Assembly: GCA_005408345.1 (NCBI GenBank)
Contig: SEMN01000581.1
Coordinates: forward strand, 1-64,000
Origin: Macquaria australasica
Lineage: Eukaryota > Chordata > Actinopteri > Centrarchiformes > Percichthyidae
Length of the DNA stretch: 64,000 nt
Direction of reading: 5' to 3'
Both the position numbers and the translations under genes were made by a program. The notes beneath the pieces were generated by a model. It had not been told where the DNA came from and did no database searches. It saw nothing but the letters and a program-made list of their open reading frames with translations. This document shows positions 1 through 11,900 of the stretch, one piece after another; the first letter of the stretch is position 1; each line of letters begins with the position of its first letter.

Positions 1-793
1 CAATCATTATGGGGCTAGAGGAAAAGTCAGGGGATCACTCAAGTCAGTATGATTCATCCTCTGGGGACCATGAATTTCAGGGCTTTTGAGGTTTGAAGTA
101 TATGGACTGGAAACTGGCCAAATGCCAGGGGGGTCTTTATCCTGCCATCGGGTCAGTCCACATTTGAATTGTTCATTTAACATGGGAAATTACAATTTCT
201 CCTGAGGGGAAAATGACTGGGTGCGTCAGATTTCATGACAATCTATCCAATAGTTGTCGAGACCTTTAGCTCAAAATCACAAATGTGACCCTCACGGTGG
301 CGCTAGAGTGAAAGCCAGTCAGTCAACAGTCAACAAACAGTAAACGATCACTGTGGGGCTAGAGGAAAAGTCAGGGGATCATTAAAGTCATCAAGATTCA
401 TCCTCTGGGGACCATGAATTTCGGTACAAATTTTCATGGCAATCCAATCGAGATTTGTTGAGATGGCAAATACCAACTGTGTCTGCATCCTTCCAGGGTG
501 TCAGTCCACATTTGACTTGTTCATTAAGCATTGGAAATCACATGACAGCCATTGTGGGGCTAGAGGAAATGTCACGTCTTCACCGAAGTCAGTAGGATTC
601 ATCCCCTGGGGACCATGAATTTCATGGCAATACAATCGAGATTTGTTGAGATAGAATGGCTACAACTCTCAAGATGACTGCGAAAATATGTTTACAGGGC
701 TTTCAAGGTTTGAGGGCGTGGACTTGAAACCGCCGATATGAAATGTGTCTTCATCCTGCCAGCTTGCCGTCCATATTTGGATTTGTTCATTAT

Positions 794-850
794 GCATTGG
801 TGGTCTAGCTAGGAACCGTCAACTGCAGGGAGGCCACGCGAGAAATTCTT
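794..850 (+). pseudogene. tRNA-Gly-like 5' half relic, array unit 1
   Basis: This stretch opens with GCATTGGTGGT like a tRNA-Gly acceptor and D arm but lacks a proper anticodon and T arm. It lies 100 bp upstream of the tRNA-Gly of the same unit. It is more degraded than the equivalent stretches in units 2 and 3. Confidence 0.4.
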
Positions 851-893
851 GCAAGAAATGTGGGCCACAGCCCGCATGTGGCAGTCTTTTCAA

Positions 894-964
894 GCATTGG
901 TTGGTCAGTGGTAGAATTCTCGCCTGCCACGCGGGAGGCCCGGGTTTGATTCCCGGCCAATGCA
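894..964 (+). tRNA. tRNA-Gly(GCC), array unit 1, slightly altered
   Basis: This is a 71-nt tRNA-Gly with anticodon GCC in the loop of a CGCCTGCCACGCG-type arm. Compared with units 2 and 3 it has a G in the D loop (GGTTGGTCAG) and a T-loop change in the B box (GGGTTTGAT instead of GGGTTCGAT). The B-box C is a strongly conserved Pol III promoter base, so this copy may be weak or silent. The acceptor stem GCATTGG/CCAATGC is fully paired. No run of four Ts follows immediately. Confidence 0.75.
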
Positions 965-2467
965 AGGACTCCTTTAACTTTCTCTTATACCTTCAGAAAT
1001 TGTGCAGATACGGAGATACTACTCAAGTGTGAAGGATACACTAACATCTAGACAAACTTGTACACTTTACAGCATGGCATGAGGAAAAGTCACGTCATCA
1101 CCGAAGTCGGTAGGATTCATCGATTGGGCACCATGAATCTCTGTACAAAATTCTATGGCAATACAATCGAGATTTGTTGAGATAGAATGGCTACCACTCT
1201 CAAGATGACTGAGAAAATATGTTTACAGAGCTTTTAAGGTTAGAAGTATACTGGCAAAAAACCAACTGTATCTGCATCCTTCCAGCGTGTCAGTCCACAT
1301 TTGACTTGTTCATTAAGCATTGGAAATCACATGACAGTCATTGTGGGGCTAGAGAAAAAGTCATGTCTTCACTAAAGTCAGTAGGATTCATCCTGTGGGG
1401 ACCATGAATTTCAGGGCTTTTAAGGATTGAAGTATATAGACTTGAAACTGGCCAAATGCCAGGGGGGTCTTTATCCTGCCATCGTGTCAGTCCACATTTG
1501 AATCGATCATTAACCACTGGAAATTACAATTTCTCCTGAGGGGAAAATGACTGGGTGCGCCAGATTTCATGACAATCCCTCCAATAGTTGTCGAAGCCTT
1601 TCGCTCAAAATCAGAAATGTGAGCCTCATGGTGGCGCTAGAGTGAAAGTCAGTCAGTCAACAAACAGTAAACAATCATTATGGGGCTAGAGGAAAAGTCA
1701 GGGGATCACTCAAGTCAGTAGGATTCATCCTCTGGGGACCATGAATTTCAGGGCTTTTGAGGTTTTAAGTATATGGACTGGAAACTGGCCAAATGCCAGG
1801 GGGGTCTTTATCCTGCCATCGGGTCAGTCCACATTTGAATTGTTCATTTAACATGGGAAATTACAATTTCTCCTGAGGGGAAAATGACTGGGTGCGTCAG
1901 ATTTCATGACAATCTATCCAATAGTTGTCGAGACCTTTCGCTCAAAATCACAAATGTGACCCTCACGGTGGCACTAGAGTGAAAGCCAGTCAGTCAACAG
2001 TCAACAAACAGTAAACGATCACTGTGGGGCTAGAGGAAAAGTCAGGGGATCATTAAAGTCAGCAAGATTCATCCTCTGGGGACCATGAATTTCGGTACAA
2101 ATTTTCATGGCAATCCAATCGAGATTTGTTGAGATGGAAAATACCAACTGTGTCTGCATCCTTCCAGGGTGTCAGTCCACATTTGACTTGTTCATTAAGC
2201 ATTGGAAATCACATGACAGCCATTGTGGGGCTAGAGGAAAAGTCACGTCTTCACCGAAGTCAGTAGGATTCATCCCCTGGGGACCATGAATTTCATGGCA
2301 ATACAATCGAGATTTGTTGAGATAGAATGGCTACAACTCTCAAGATGACTGCGAAAATATGTTTACAGGGCTTTCAAGGTTTGAAGTATATGGACTTGAA
2401 ACTAGCCAGATATGAGATGTGTCTTCATCCTGCCAGCGTGTCAGTCCATAGTTGACTTGTTCATTAT

Positions 2468-2537
2468 GCATTGGTGGTTCAGTGTTAGAACCGTCAACTG
2501 CAGGGAGGCCATGCGAGAATTCTGCAAGAAATGTGGG
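2468..2537 (+). pseudogene. tRNA-Gly-like 5' half relic, array unit 2
   Basis: GCATTGGTGGTTCAGTG followed by TTAGAACCGTCAACTG resembles the first half of tRNA-Gly, then 'cagggaggcc' resembles its variable region. There is no intact anticodon stem or T arm. It sits 101 bp before the intact tRNA-Gly and suggests a degenerate tandem duplicate of the tRNA inside the repeat unit. Confidence 0.45.
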
Positions 2538-2568
2538 CGCGTCAGCCCGCATGTGGCAGTCTTTTCAA

Positions 2569-2639
2569 GCATTGGTTGTTCAGTGGTAGAATTCTCGCCT
2601 GCCACGCGGGAGGCCCGGGTTCGATTCCCGGCCAATGCA
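2569..2639 (+). tRNA. tRNA-Gly(GCC), array unit 2
   Basis: A 71-nt sequence folds as a standard vertebrate tRNA-Gly. The acceptor GCATTGG pairs with CCAATGC, the D arm contains the A-box TTGTTCAGTGG, the anticodon is GCC, and the T arm CCCGG-TTCGATT-CCCGG contains a consensus B box. The discriminator base is A. No stop run of Ts lies directly downstream; the first T-rich stretch (cctttaactttctctt) lacks TTTT, so termination efficiency is uncertain. It is almost certainly a genuine tRNA structure; expression is inferred. Confidence 0.93.
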
Positions 2640-4142
2640 AGGACTCCTTTAACTTTCTCTTATACCTTCAGAAATTGTGCAGATACGGAGATACTACTCA
2701 AGTGTGAAGGATACACTAACATCTAGACAAACTTGTACCCTTTACAGCATGGCATGAGGAAAAGTCAGGTCATCACCGAAGTCGGTAGGATTCATCGATT
2801 GGGCACCATGAATCTCTGTACAAAATTCTATGGCAATACAATCGAGATTTGTTGAGATAGAATGGCTACCACTCTCAAGATGACTGAGAAAATATGTTTA
2901 CAGAGCTTTTAAGGTTAGAAGTATACTGGCCAAAAACCAACTGTATCTGCATCCTTCCAGCGTGTCAGTCCACATTTGACTTGTTCATTAAGCATTGGAA
3001 ATCACATGACAGTCATTGTGGGGCTAGAGAAAAAGTCATGTCTTCACTAAAGTCAGTAGGATTCATCCTGTGGGGACCATGAATTTCAGGGCTTTTAAGG
3101 TTTGAAGTATATAGACTTGAAACTGGCCAAATGCCAGGGGGGTCTTTATCCTGCCATCGTGTCAGTCCACATTTGAATCGATCATTAACCACTGGAAATT
3201 ACAATTTCTCCTGAGGGGAAAATGACTGGGTGCGCCAGATTTCATGACAATCCATCCAATAGTTGTCGAAGCCTTTCGCTCAAAATCAGAAATGTGAGCC
3301 TCATGGTGGCGCTAGAGTGAAAGTCAGTCAGTCAACAAACAGTAAACAATCATTATGGGGCTAGAGGAAAAGTCAGGGGATCACTCAAGTCAGTAGGATT
3401 CATCCTCTGGGGACCATGAATTTCAGGGCTTTTGAGGTTTGAAGTATATGGACTGGAAACTGGCCAAATGCCAGGGGGGTCTTTATCCTGCCATCGGGTC
3501 AGTCCACATTTGAATTGTTCATTTAACATGGGAAATTACAATTTCTCCTGAGGGGAAAATGACTGGGTGCGTCAGATTTCATGACAATCTATCCAATAGT
3601 TGTCGAGACCTTTCGCTCAAAATCACAAATGTGACCCTCACGGTGGCGCTAGAGTGAAAGCCAGTCAGTCAACAGTCAACAAACAGTAAACGATCACTGT
3701 GGGGCTAGAGGAAAAGTCAGGGGATCATTAAAGTCAGCAAGATTCATCCTCTGGGGACCATGAATTTCGGTACAAATTTTCATGGCAATCCAATCGAGAT
3801 TTGTTGAGATGGCAAATACCAACTGTGTCTGCATCCTTCCAGGGTGTCAGTCCACATTTGACTTGTTCATTAAGCATTGGAAATCACATGACAGCCATTG
3901 TGGGGCTAGAGGAAAAGTCACGTCTTCACCGAAGTCAGTAGGATTCATCCCCTGGGGACCATGAATTTCATGGCAATACAATCGAGATTTGTTGAGATAG
4001 AATGGCTACAACTCTCAAGATGACTGCGAAAATATGTTTACAGGGCTTTCAAGGTTTGAAGTATATGGACTTGAAACTAGCCAGATATGAGATGTGTCTT
4101 CATCCTGCCAGCGTGTCAGTCCATATTTGACTTGTTCATTAT

Positions 4143-4212
4143 GCATTGGTGGTTCAGTGTTAGAACCGTCAACTGCAGGGAGGCCATGCGAGAATTCTGC
4201 AAGAAATGTGGG
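4143..4212 (+). pseudogene. tRNA-Gly-like 5' half relic, array unit 3
   Basis: Same relic as in unit 2, 101 bp upstream of the unit-3 tRNA-Gly, with the same missing anticodon and T arms. Confidence 0.45.
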
Positions 4213-4243
4213 CGCGTCAGCCCGCATGTGGCAGTCTTTTCAA

Positions 4244-4314
4244 GCATTGGTTGTTCAGTGGTAGAATTCTCGCCTGCCACGCGGGAGGCCCGGGTTCGAT
4301 TCCCGGCCAATGCA
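4244..4314 (+). tRNA. tRNA-Gly(GCC), array unit 3
   Basis: Identical to the unit-2 tRNA-Gly across all 71 nt, with fully paired acceptor and T stems, anticodon GCC and consensus A and B boxes. Identity between the two copies and their flanks shows that the array expanded recently or is being homogenised. Confidence 0.93.
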
Positions 4315-5752
4315 AGGACTCCTTTAACTTTCTCTTATACCTTCAGAAATTGTGCAGATACGGAGATACTACTCAAGTGTGAAGGATACACTAACATCTA
4401 GACAAACTTGTACCCTTTACAGCATGGCATGAGGAAAAGTCAGGTCATCACCGAAGTCGGTAGGATTCATCGATTGGGCACCATGAATCTCTGTACAAAA
4501 TTCTATGGCAATACAATCGAGATTTGTTGAGATAGAATGGCTACCACTCTCAAGATGACTGAGAAAATATGTTTACAGAGCTTTTAAGGTTAGAAGTATA
4601 CTGGCCAAAAACCAACTGTATCTGCATCCTTCCAGCGTGTCAGTCCACATTTGACTTGTTCATTAAGCATTGGAAATCACATGACAGTCATTGTGGGGCT
4701 AGAGAAAAAGTCATGTCTTCACTAAAGTCAGTAGGATTCATCCTGTGGGGACCATGAATTTCAGGGCTTTTAAGGTTTGAAGTATATAGACTTGAAACTG
4801 GCCAAATGCCAGGGGGGTCTTTATCCTGCCATCGTGTCAGTCCACATTTGAATCGATCATTAACCACTGGAAATTACAATTTCTCCTGAGGGGAAAATGA
4901 CTGGGTGCGCCAGATTTCATGACAATCCATCCAATAGTTGTCGAAGCCTTTCGCTCAAAATCAGAAATGTGAGCCTCATGGTGGCGCTAGAGTGAAAGTC
5001 AGTCAGTCAACAAACAGTAAACAATCATTATGGGGCTAGAGGAAAAGTCAGGGGATCACTCAAGTCAGTAGGATTCATCCTCTGGGGACCATGAATTTCA
5101 GGGCTTTTGAGGTTTGAAGTATATGGACTGGAAACTGGCCAAATGCCAGGGGGGTCTTTATCCTGCCATCGGGTCAGTCCACATTTGAATTGTTCATTTA
5201 ACATGGGAAATTACAATTTCTCCTGAGGGGAAAATGACTGGGTGCGTCAGATTTCATGACAATCTATCCAATAGTTGTCGAGACCTTTCGCTCAAAATCA
5301 CAAATGTGACCCTCACGGTGGCGCTAGAGTGAAAGCCAGTCAGTCAACAGTCAACAAACAGTAAACGATCACTGTGGGGCTAGAGGAAAAGTCAGGGGAT
5401 CATTAAAGTCAGCAAGATTCATCCTCTGGGGACCATGAATTTCGGTACAAATTTTCATGGCAATCCAATCGAGATTTGTTGAGATGGCAAATACCAACTG
5501 TGTCTGCATCCTTCCAGGGTGTCAGTCCACATTTGACTTGTTCATTAAGCATTGGAAATCACATGACAGCCATTGTGGGGCTAGAGGAAAAGTCACGTCT
5601 TCACCGAAGTCAGTAGGATTCATCCCCTGGGGACCATGAATTTCATGGCAATACAATCGAGATTTGTTGAGATAGAATGGCTACAACTCTCAAGATGACT
5701 GCGAAAATATGTTTACAGGGCTTTCAAGGTTTGAAGTATATGGACTTGAAAC

Positions 5753-6360
5753 TGACCCAATACCAGGAGGTCTTCATCCTGCCATCGTGTCAGTCCACAC
5801 TTGACTTAAGTCTTCACTAAAGTCAGCAGGATCCATCCATCCAACATTGTTAATTACAATTTGTCCTGAGAAGAAAATGATTTTGTTCGCCAGATTTCAT
5901 GACAATCCATTCAATAGTTGTCGAAACCTTTCTCTCAAAATCACAAATATGAACCTCATGTTGGCACTAGAGCAAAAGTCAGTCAATCAACAAACAGTAA
6001 ACAATCATTGTGGGGTGAGAGGAAAAGTCAGGGGGTCACTAAAGTCAGTAGGATTCATACCCTGGGGACCTTGAATTTTGGTACAAATTTTTATGGCAAT
6101 CCAATCAAGAGTTGTTGAGATAGAATGGCTACAAGTTTACCTTGCAATTGTTGTAACGAAAGACATAAAATTTGGCACCATGATTATTCTGTGTTATCAA
6201 TCTCATGACAGTGCTACAGGCACAGTCAGGGGATCTCCACTTTCAGTAGGCTTCATCCTCACACCATGAATGTGAAAATGTTATGGAAGTCCATCTAATA
6301 GTTGTTGAGATATTTCAGTCTTGACCAAAGTGTAGGGTCAACTGACCATAGAGCCACATC
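5753..6360 (+). repeat. Diverged tail of the array family
   Basis: After the fourth unit breaks off, sub-blocks of the same family continue in more diverged form ('gtgtcagtccacacttgactt', 'ggaaaagtcagggggtcactaaagtcagtagg', 'gttgttgagatagaatggct'). Spacing is irregular and no tRNA is present. This looks like older, non-amplified copies from which the homogeneous array may have arisen. Confidence 0.75.
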
Positions 6361-7147
6361 GCTAGCAGGGCTAAAATTGTTTTCTTAACAGTCACAAGGA
6401 ATGTTTTGGAGGACACTGACAGACCTCTTCTGCTGTTTAGGTTATGCAGACTTGTTGGACCAAGGCGGTAACACTGTCAAGGTTACAGGTTCTATTCTCT
6501 GTGCAGATAAAGGAGGCAAGAGATTAGTCATGCAAAGAAACAACACACCTTTTTTTGTGTCTTTGATAGAGGTTTAACCAAACACAGTCCAGAAATTCAT
6601 TTTCCAATTATATCTAAATACCTGAATAGCCGCGCTGAATACACACCTCAGAGGTAACTAATGTTTGACAATTATTGTCCATGGAGTAATACTGAAATGG
6701 CTGTTTGAAAAGATAAAGAAGTTTTTTCAAAGTGAAGTATGGCCTGAAATGCTCCCTTGGTGCACATTAGTTAGAAGATTGGCTTTTCAAGCTAAAGCTC
6801 TCAAGGCAGTTAACACTTACAGATGGATGTGCTTTTAAAGTAGATGCTCTGCTCGTATTAGGTTAACGCTGTGTGTCTGCTTGTGTGTGCTTATGATTTA
6901 AATACAAGTTTATACCTCTTACTATGTGTGCATGCTGATGCCATACACTATGTGTCTGAGACCAGGTGTGTGTACTATTGTGTGACTGTATTCTCTTGTG
7001 TTCTCTCCATACCTGCCATTTGCCACCAGGGACACGCAGGTGATAATGGATGTTTGTTTCCCAGGAAAAGGTTTTGTCTGGAGTCCAAGGAGAGAATGAC
7101 CTGCCATCACCATTCAGCAGAGTCTACCCAACATTCACCGCTAACAG

Positions 7148-7150
<3 letters not shown>
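6361..7150. other. Unannotated non-coding stretch
   Basis: No gene, RNA or transposon end was recognised. ORFs here are short or run into the following GT microsatellite. Confidence 0.6.

Positions 7151-7188
<38 letters not shown>
7151..7188. repeat. (GT)n microsatellite
   Basis: Uninterrupted dinucleotide run of about 19 GT units. Confidence 0.97.
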
Positions 7189-7190
<2 letters not shown>

Positions 7191-9795
7191 ATCTCAGTGT
7201 ATGTGTGTTTTGTATTTGCCCTATTTGCTCAAATTAAATTCTGCTGTTGGGTATAGTCACTGGGGGAAATCGTTGCCAGGCAGGAAGACACTGCTGTCAA
7301 CTTTGTTGCTAGATTTAGTGACTTTTCAAATCCCTTGATGACTTCATTTCTCAAAACTAACTGGTTCATTTTTCGCACCATTAGGAAAAATATTAATGTG
7401 TTGACTCCCAAAGCACTTGGTAACAACTCTGTATAGCTAATGCTAAGTGGTGCTACTTGCCTGTCTAATGCAAAGACGTCTGATGATCACAGCTTGTACC
7501 ATTAATTGATACAGAGTCTGGTTGAAGGACTGTAGCATTTTAATTAATAAACTTCTTTTATAGGTACATTTGTTTTATTTATTAATTTTCTATATTTATT
7601 TATTATGTAATCATGCAGTCTATATTTTATATTGCTGTTATGACCTTGACTCATCTGTGTATTCCTGTGACCTGTATATTAATGCCTGTCTGCAAACCAA
7701 ATTCGCTTTGGGTTTGTAATAAAGTTGAAGTGAATATGCCAATTAGGACATGCACATGTAATTTGGTGGCAGATATTAAAGGTACCCTGTTGAGGTTTCT
7801 TGTAAACAAACACAATTATGTTAAATTCAGTGTTACCCTCTAAAATGCATTGTGTGTATCCTTGAGGTCTAACAAATGTGTTGAATGCATTTACTTCCTC
7901 CTAAAACTTTTTGGAACATTTTGAAACCTGCATTGTTTACATCCATGTTTGCTAGCTAGCAGTCTTCTCCCTTGCCTTTGCTTGTGTGTCGTTACATTTC
8001 TTGGCACGTTGTTGCTACCAAATGTCTATTGGTGGAACAGCATGAAACTGTTGTCAGGAATGTATACTGCAATGCCCACTTACATGTGTGTAACTGTGTG
8101 GCCTTGCACGTGTTTATGTGATACAAACAAAAGAGGGATCTGTGCACAAATTGAATCTAGAGAGCTAGACCCATGTGTGATGTAGTGCCATAAAGCGTTA
8201 AGCACTTCTCGCAGGAGATCATACCCGCTCAACCCAAGTTACGTAGTGCAAGAACAGGCTTTCGGGGTGCGGAGGGGGAATGAAAGAGGCACCATTCTCC
8301 CTATTACAAGTCAGTGTACCATCAAAATGATTTTGAAGCTGTTATCTTAAGGTAAAATAGTTGCATAATGTTGCTTTACAACACAAATTCAATCAGTAAG
8401 TACAGTGTCCAGAAACTTGCCCTCACAGCCTCCTTCACCCACCTGCCATTTACAAGGCAAACTTTTAGACTGAGTGCTCTGATTTAATGATTTCTACATA
8501 ATGTAAGTAAGACTTTTAAACCTTTGAAATTTAAGTTATCTCCCACATTCAATCTGAACTAAAGTTGTGTAGTGCAGCTTCAAGCATATTCTGACCTGGA
8601 CCATAACCCTTCATTTCCATCATGCCAGTGCTTTCTGACTAAAAGCTCAGTTTGACTTGTTTACCAGGGCGAGTGGCTCATCATTGTACTCCTACAGGCA
8701 CGAACAACCTCAAAAGCATTCACAGCATGTTTTTCCTTTGCCAGCTTTGTGTTTTTTTTTGTTTTTTTTTAGCAAATAAGGTTATAAGTGATCCTGTTTT
8801 TCCACAGTAGAAATGATGCTGCTGTTTGGGATGGACCTCCTCTGGTGAGGGAAGGTGACCTTTCACCTTGACTGGATTTTTTTTCTAGGGGCTGGGTTGA
8901 CCCCATTAATAAGGAAGACATCATGTTTTATGAGTGAACTTACTCACTCTGCCTACAGTGATTGGTTGACAAGTGACTGTTCCGTGTAGGTTAATGTGAC
9001 ATAAAATGTTGTAAAAACAGATTATTAGAGGTAGAATATTTTATAAACAGTATCACAGACTTCATACATGATTGAACAAAGGTAAAATATTGACTAATAG
9101 AAATATTCATCCTTTGCTTTTTATTGGTGCTTGTGTTATCTGATGTTTAACTCATATTTAACTTACACTTAGACTTTGTTTTTGTTTTTAATGTTACTGC
9201 TGTATTGAATAATCCAGAGATATATTTATTGATTGCAGTCGGTAATTATTTAATGGAGCTCATTTTTGGTTTGATGAATAACTCAGCTGAGACATTTCAA
9301 GGTCATCAACACTTCTAGCGTCCAAAAAGAGTTGTACAATATCTCGGGGTTAATGGATGGTTCACATTTGTTGCTGGATCCTTACCATAAAAATGTTTTA
9401 AAAGTACATAATCATCATATTTTTTTTTTAAAACTCAAAAACCCTGAGGTGCATTACCTACAGCAGATTGTGACTAGGTCTTTGTTACTTGAGTCTTCGT
9501 GACTGCCCTGAACTTCTCACAGACTTAATTTGTGAATTTACCCAGATTACTGTCAATTAATCTCAGACCAAACACTTAGGAGTCTTAAAGTTAGGACAGA
9601 CTCAGCCACTATTTTTAGTGACTCGGCCAATGAGGAGCTACATTTAGCGGGAAGATGTTTTGTAATTGCAATCTAAAAGTGGTCTAGCAGTAAGTAGCAT
9701 CTAATAGCATTCCAATTGGATATTTACATATTGCAATAACATGCAGTTTTCCTTATCCAGATACAGATCACATGTTACCAGGTATAAGTGGGTCA
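7189..9795. other. Non-coding, no confident feature
   Basis: AT-rich sequence with short ORFs only and no recognisable domain. The stretch around 8.2-8.4 kb reads like an old dispersed fish repeat, but no termini were found to delimit it. Poly-T runs occur at about 8753-8770. Confidence 0.5.
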
Positions 9796-10449
9796 CTAAG
9801 GGTGTTTTCACATCGAACCTGTTTGGTTTGGTTGAAACAAACCCTGGTGTATTTGTCCGTTTAGACACTTTAGAGGACGTGGTGTGGAGGTTGGCCCAGA
9901 TCCAAACAAACTCAGGAGTGGTTGGTTTGTGGTGGGAACGTGATCCAACCTCAATCCAAGCCAACTACCAGGTGTACTGCGCAAGTTTGAGCCAAACGGC
10001 TCCTATAGCCAGGTGTGCTTTGCATTCTACTCGTCGGCTGAAGGCATCGCATCTTCTTTGCAAAGTGTGAAGCAGTACAGTATTTTCAAGACTTTTCCTC
10101 TGAGCTCATTTGGCATTCTGCTGATATAGTTTTGCCTGGTATATTTCCCAGATAATTACCACGGTTGAGCAAATGCCAACTGTGCCATTGCTCCATGTTT
10201 AATTTACAGTGATGTTTCTCTCACAGAAATATGCACTAGTCAAGAACACAGACACCTTCTTCCTGTATTTAGCTCTTCGCTCCCTCTCCAGACACAGCTG
10301 ACCAATAAGCGGAGTGAATGCTCTCACATGGTTTGTGGTGATCCATTTTGGTTCACTTGAATTTTTCTGTGTGAAAAGAAACTGAACCAAGGGGAAAATG
10401 CTCCAAGTTTACCAGAGCAAATGAACTATGGGTGTGAAAACACCCTTAG
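9796..10449. mobile_element. MITE with ~17-bp terminal inverted repeats
   Basis: The left end CTAAGGGTGTTTTCACA is matched exactly, inverted, by the right end TGTGAAAACACCCTTAG, 654 bp apart. No transposase is encoded; an ORF of about 109 codons inside has no recognisable domain. Part of the interior ('acctgtttggt... gtatttgtccgttt') is echoed in diverged form near 12,320-12,360. Superfamily is not settled because a clean target-site duplication is not visible. Confidence 0.8.
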
Positions 10450-10866
10450 ATACATATCTCATCACAGAGACAATATGTTGAAAAGCTCATATTTTGGGGG
10501 GCTTTTGCTGTTCATTTTTGGAGTGTCCATTGGTAATAAAAGTCTGTAGTGTAGAGCAAAAATCATGCTTTAAAAAATAGGAATTTGTTGGCATCATTTA
10601 TTGTGCAGTACAATGTTCTCAAATGCTGTAAAAAACAGGTGACATAAAAGCCATGATTATCAGTTTGATTCATGACAGACAGGAGTCCTCCTGGAGGCGG
10701 AGCAACTGTGCATCACTGCACGTATCAAGTATCTCTCATTAGATAGTCTCACACTGGATGGCACACACCTGTTTTCCAAAAAAAAAAAAAAAAAATCTCT
10801 TCATGCCCTTCCTTCCTTATCATGAGGAGTAAGGAGAGGAAGAACGTGAAGAAGTGTTGAGTTTGT

Positions 10867-10910
10867 TTGTATGTGTGTGTGTGTGAGAGAGAGAGAGGGA
10901 GCGAGCGAGC
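10867..10910. repeat. (GT)n-(GA)n compound microsatellite
   Basis: A short GT run passes into GA repeats and then GAGC units. Confidence 0.9.
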
Positions 10911-11900
10911 AATATCTTGGCCTGTGCCGGCTTTACTCAATTGGCGGAGCTGTGAGCAGAATGGGCCGTGAAACCACCAGAAGCGTTATCGACAAACCGT
11001 TGAGAGATTAGAATTTAGAACACCTCCTCCCTCTGCTGGGCCTTTCTTCTGTCAGAAAAGATAACTTCTTTGCAATCCATAGGGGGTGGTTGGGAACAGC
11101 TGCTCACATCTCACACACACATACTGTCATATACATACAGTACAGGCTTTGCACGCTCAGCAGCTGCACTCCCACAAACACACAGGCACCCTTGCTGTCA
11201 GTGTCACAAGTCCCGACAGTTGAATCAGTGTTTGGCAGACTTATTGATTACACACAAGGTTCTCTCACTCTCCCTGGCTGAGAGTAATTGTTGGCTGAAA
11301 AAAAGAACAACTCACTGCCATTGAGTTTACTTTAGTTTTTATTTAATCTGTAGATAGAATACTTGTTCAGGTCATTCAGGGTCTGAGCTAACAGCAGGTG
11401 AGTGAGGATGGAGCAATTCAATGACAAAGCTTGGCTCAGCCACTTTGTAAAAAAGCAACAATGTGGCAGGTGTGATACTTTGATGGTGGGCAGGTTTGTA
11501 TCTTTAAAACATTTTCCAGATTTTCCAAATGTTGCTTCTCAACAGAAATTATTAAAATAATTTTTTTTTTAAAAACTTCTCATTTGTGTACTAGCTTCAG
11601 TAACATCTTTTAAGGCTCTATACATACAGCTCATAATGTTGTGTGCCAGGTAGCAAGAAAGCATCATTGTTAACTACAGTATCTGTCCCTTCACAAACCT
11701 AGTAGCCCTATTTGACTGCTGACATCCTGTCAAGCTTTTTATAGTTTTTCTGCCAACATATGCATATGTGATTTTAAGGAGGTGTGCAGTTGCGAGGCGT
11801 AAAATCCACCGATGTATTTTGGATATATTGTTTCAAGATGGCGCCCCATTCATTCAAGTGAAAGTTGCTTATATGCTGAAAAAGTTTTTCAGGTTTTCTT
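10911..11900. other. Non-coding, no confident feature
   Basis: No recognisable gene or repeat boundary. Short overlapping ORFs near 11.07-11.32 kb have no domain. Confidence 0.5.

Larger units (their letters stand above)
1..5752 (+). repeat. Tandem array, ~1,675-bp unit carrying tRNA-Gly
   Basis: The same sequence restarts at 1, 1672, 3347 and 5022, giving unit lengths of 1671, 1675 and 1675 bp and a fourth partial unit that diverges near 5752, just before its tRNA segment. The second and third units differ by only a few substitutions; the first is more diverged, mainly around its tRNA. Each unit is itself built from degenerate sub-blocks, recognisable by recurring 'ggggaccatgaattt', 'gtcagtccacatttga' and 'atcgagatttgttgaga' motifs. 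Single diverged copies of the sub-block family occur at 32.0-32.5 and 59.0-59.7 kb, so the array looks like a locally amplified piece of a dispersed fish repeat. The array continues beyond the left edge. Short ORFs repeated at the unit period reflect the repeat and are not genes. Confidence 0.95.

Noticed and set aside
436..5639. Repeated 60-104 codon ORFs (I-L-P-x-C-Q-S-T-F-D-L-F-I-K-H-W-K pattern) across the array
   Set aside because: They recur only because the non-coding repeat recurs, change frame between sub-blocks, and show no codon-level conservation or domain.
1..5752. CRISPR-like interpretation of the regular repeats
   Set aside because: Units are 1.7 kb with no short repeat-spacer pattern, and the genome is eukaryotic.
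6871..7338. 155-codon ORF with a C-V-C-V run
   Set aside because: Its length is due to the GT microsatellite being open in all frames.
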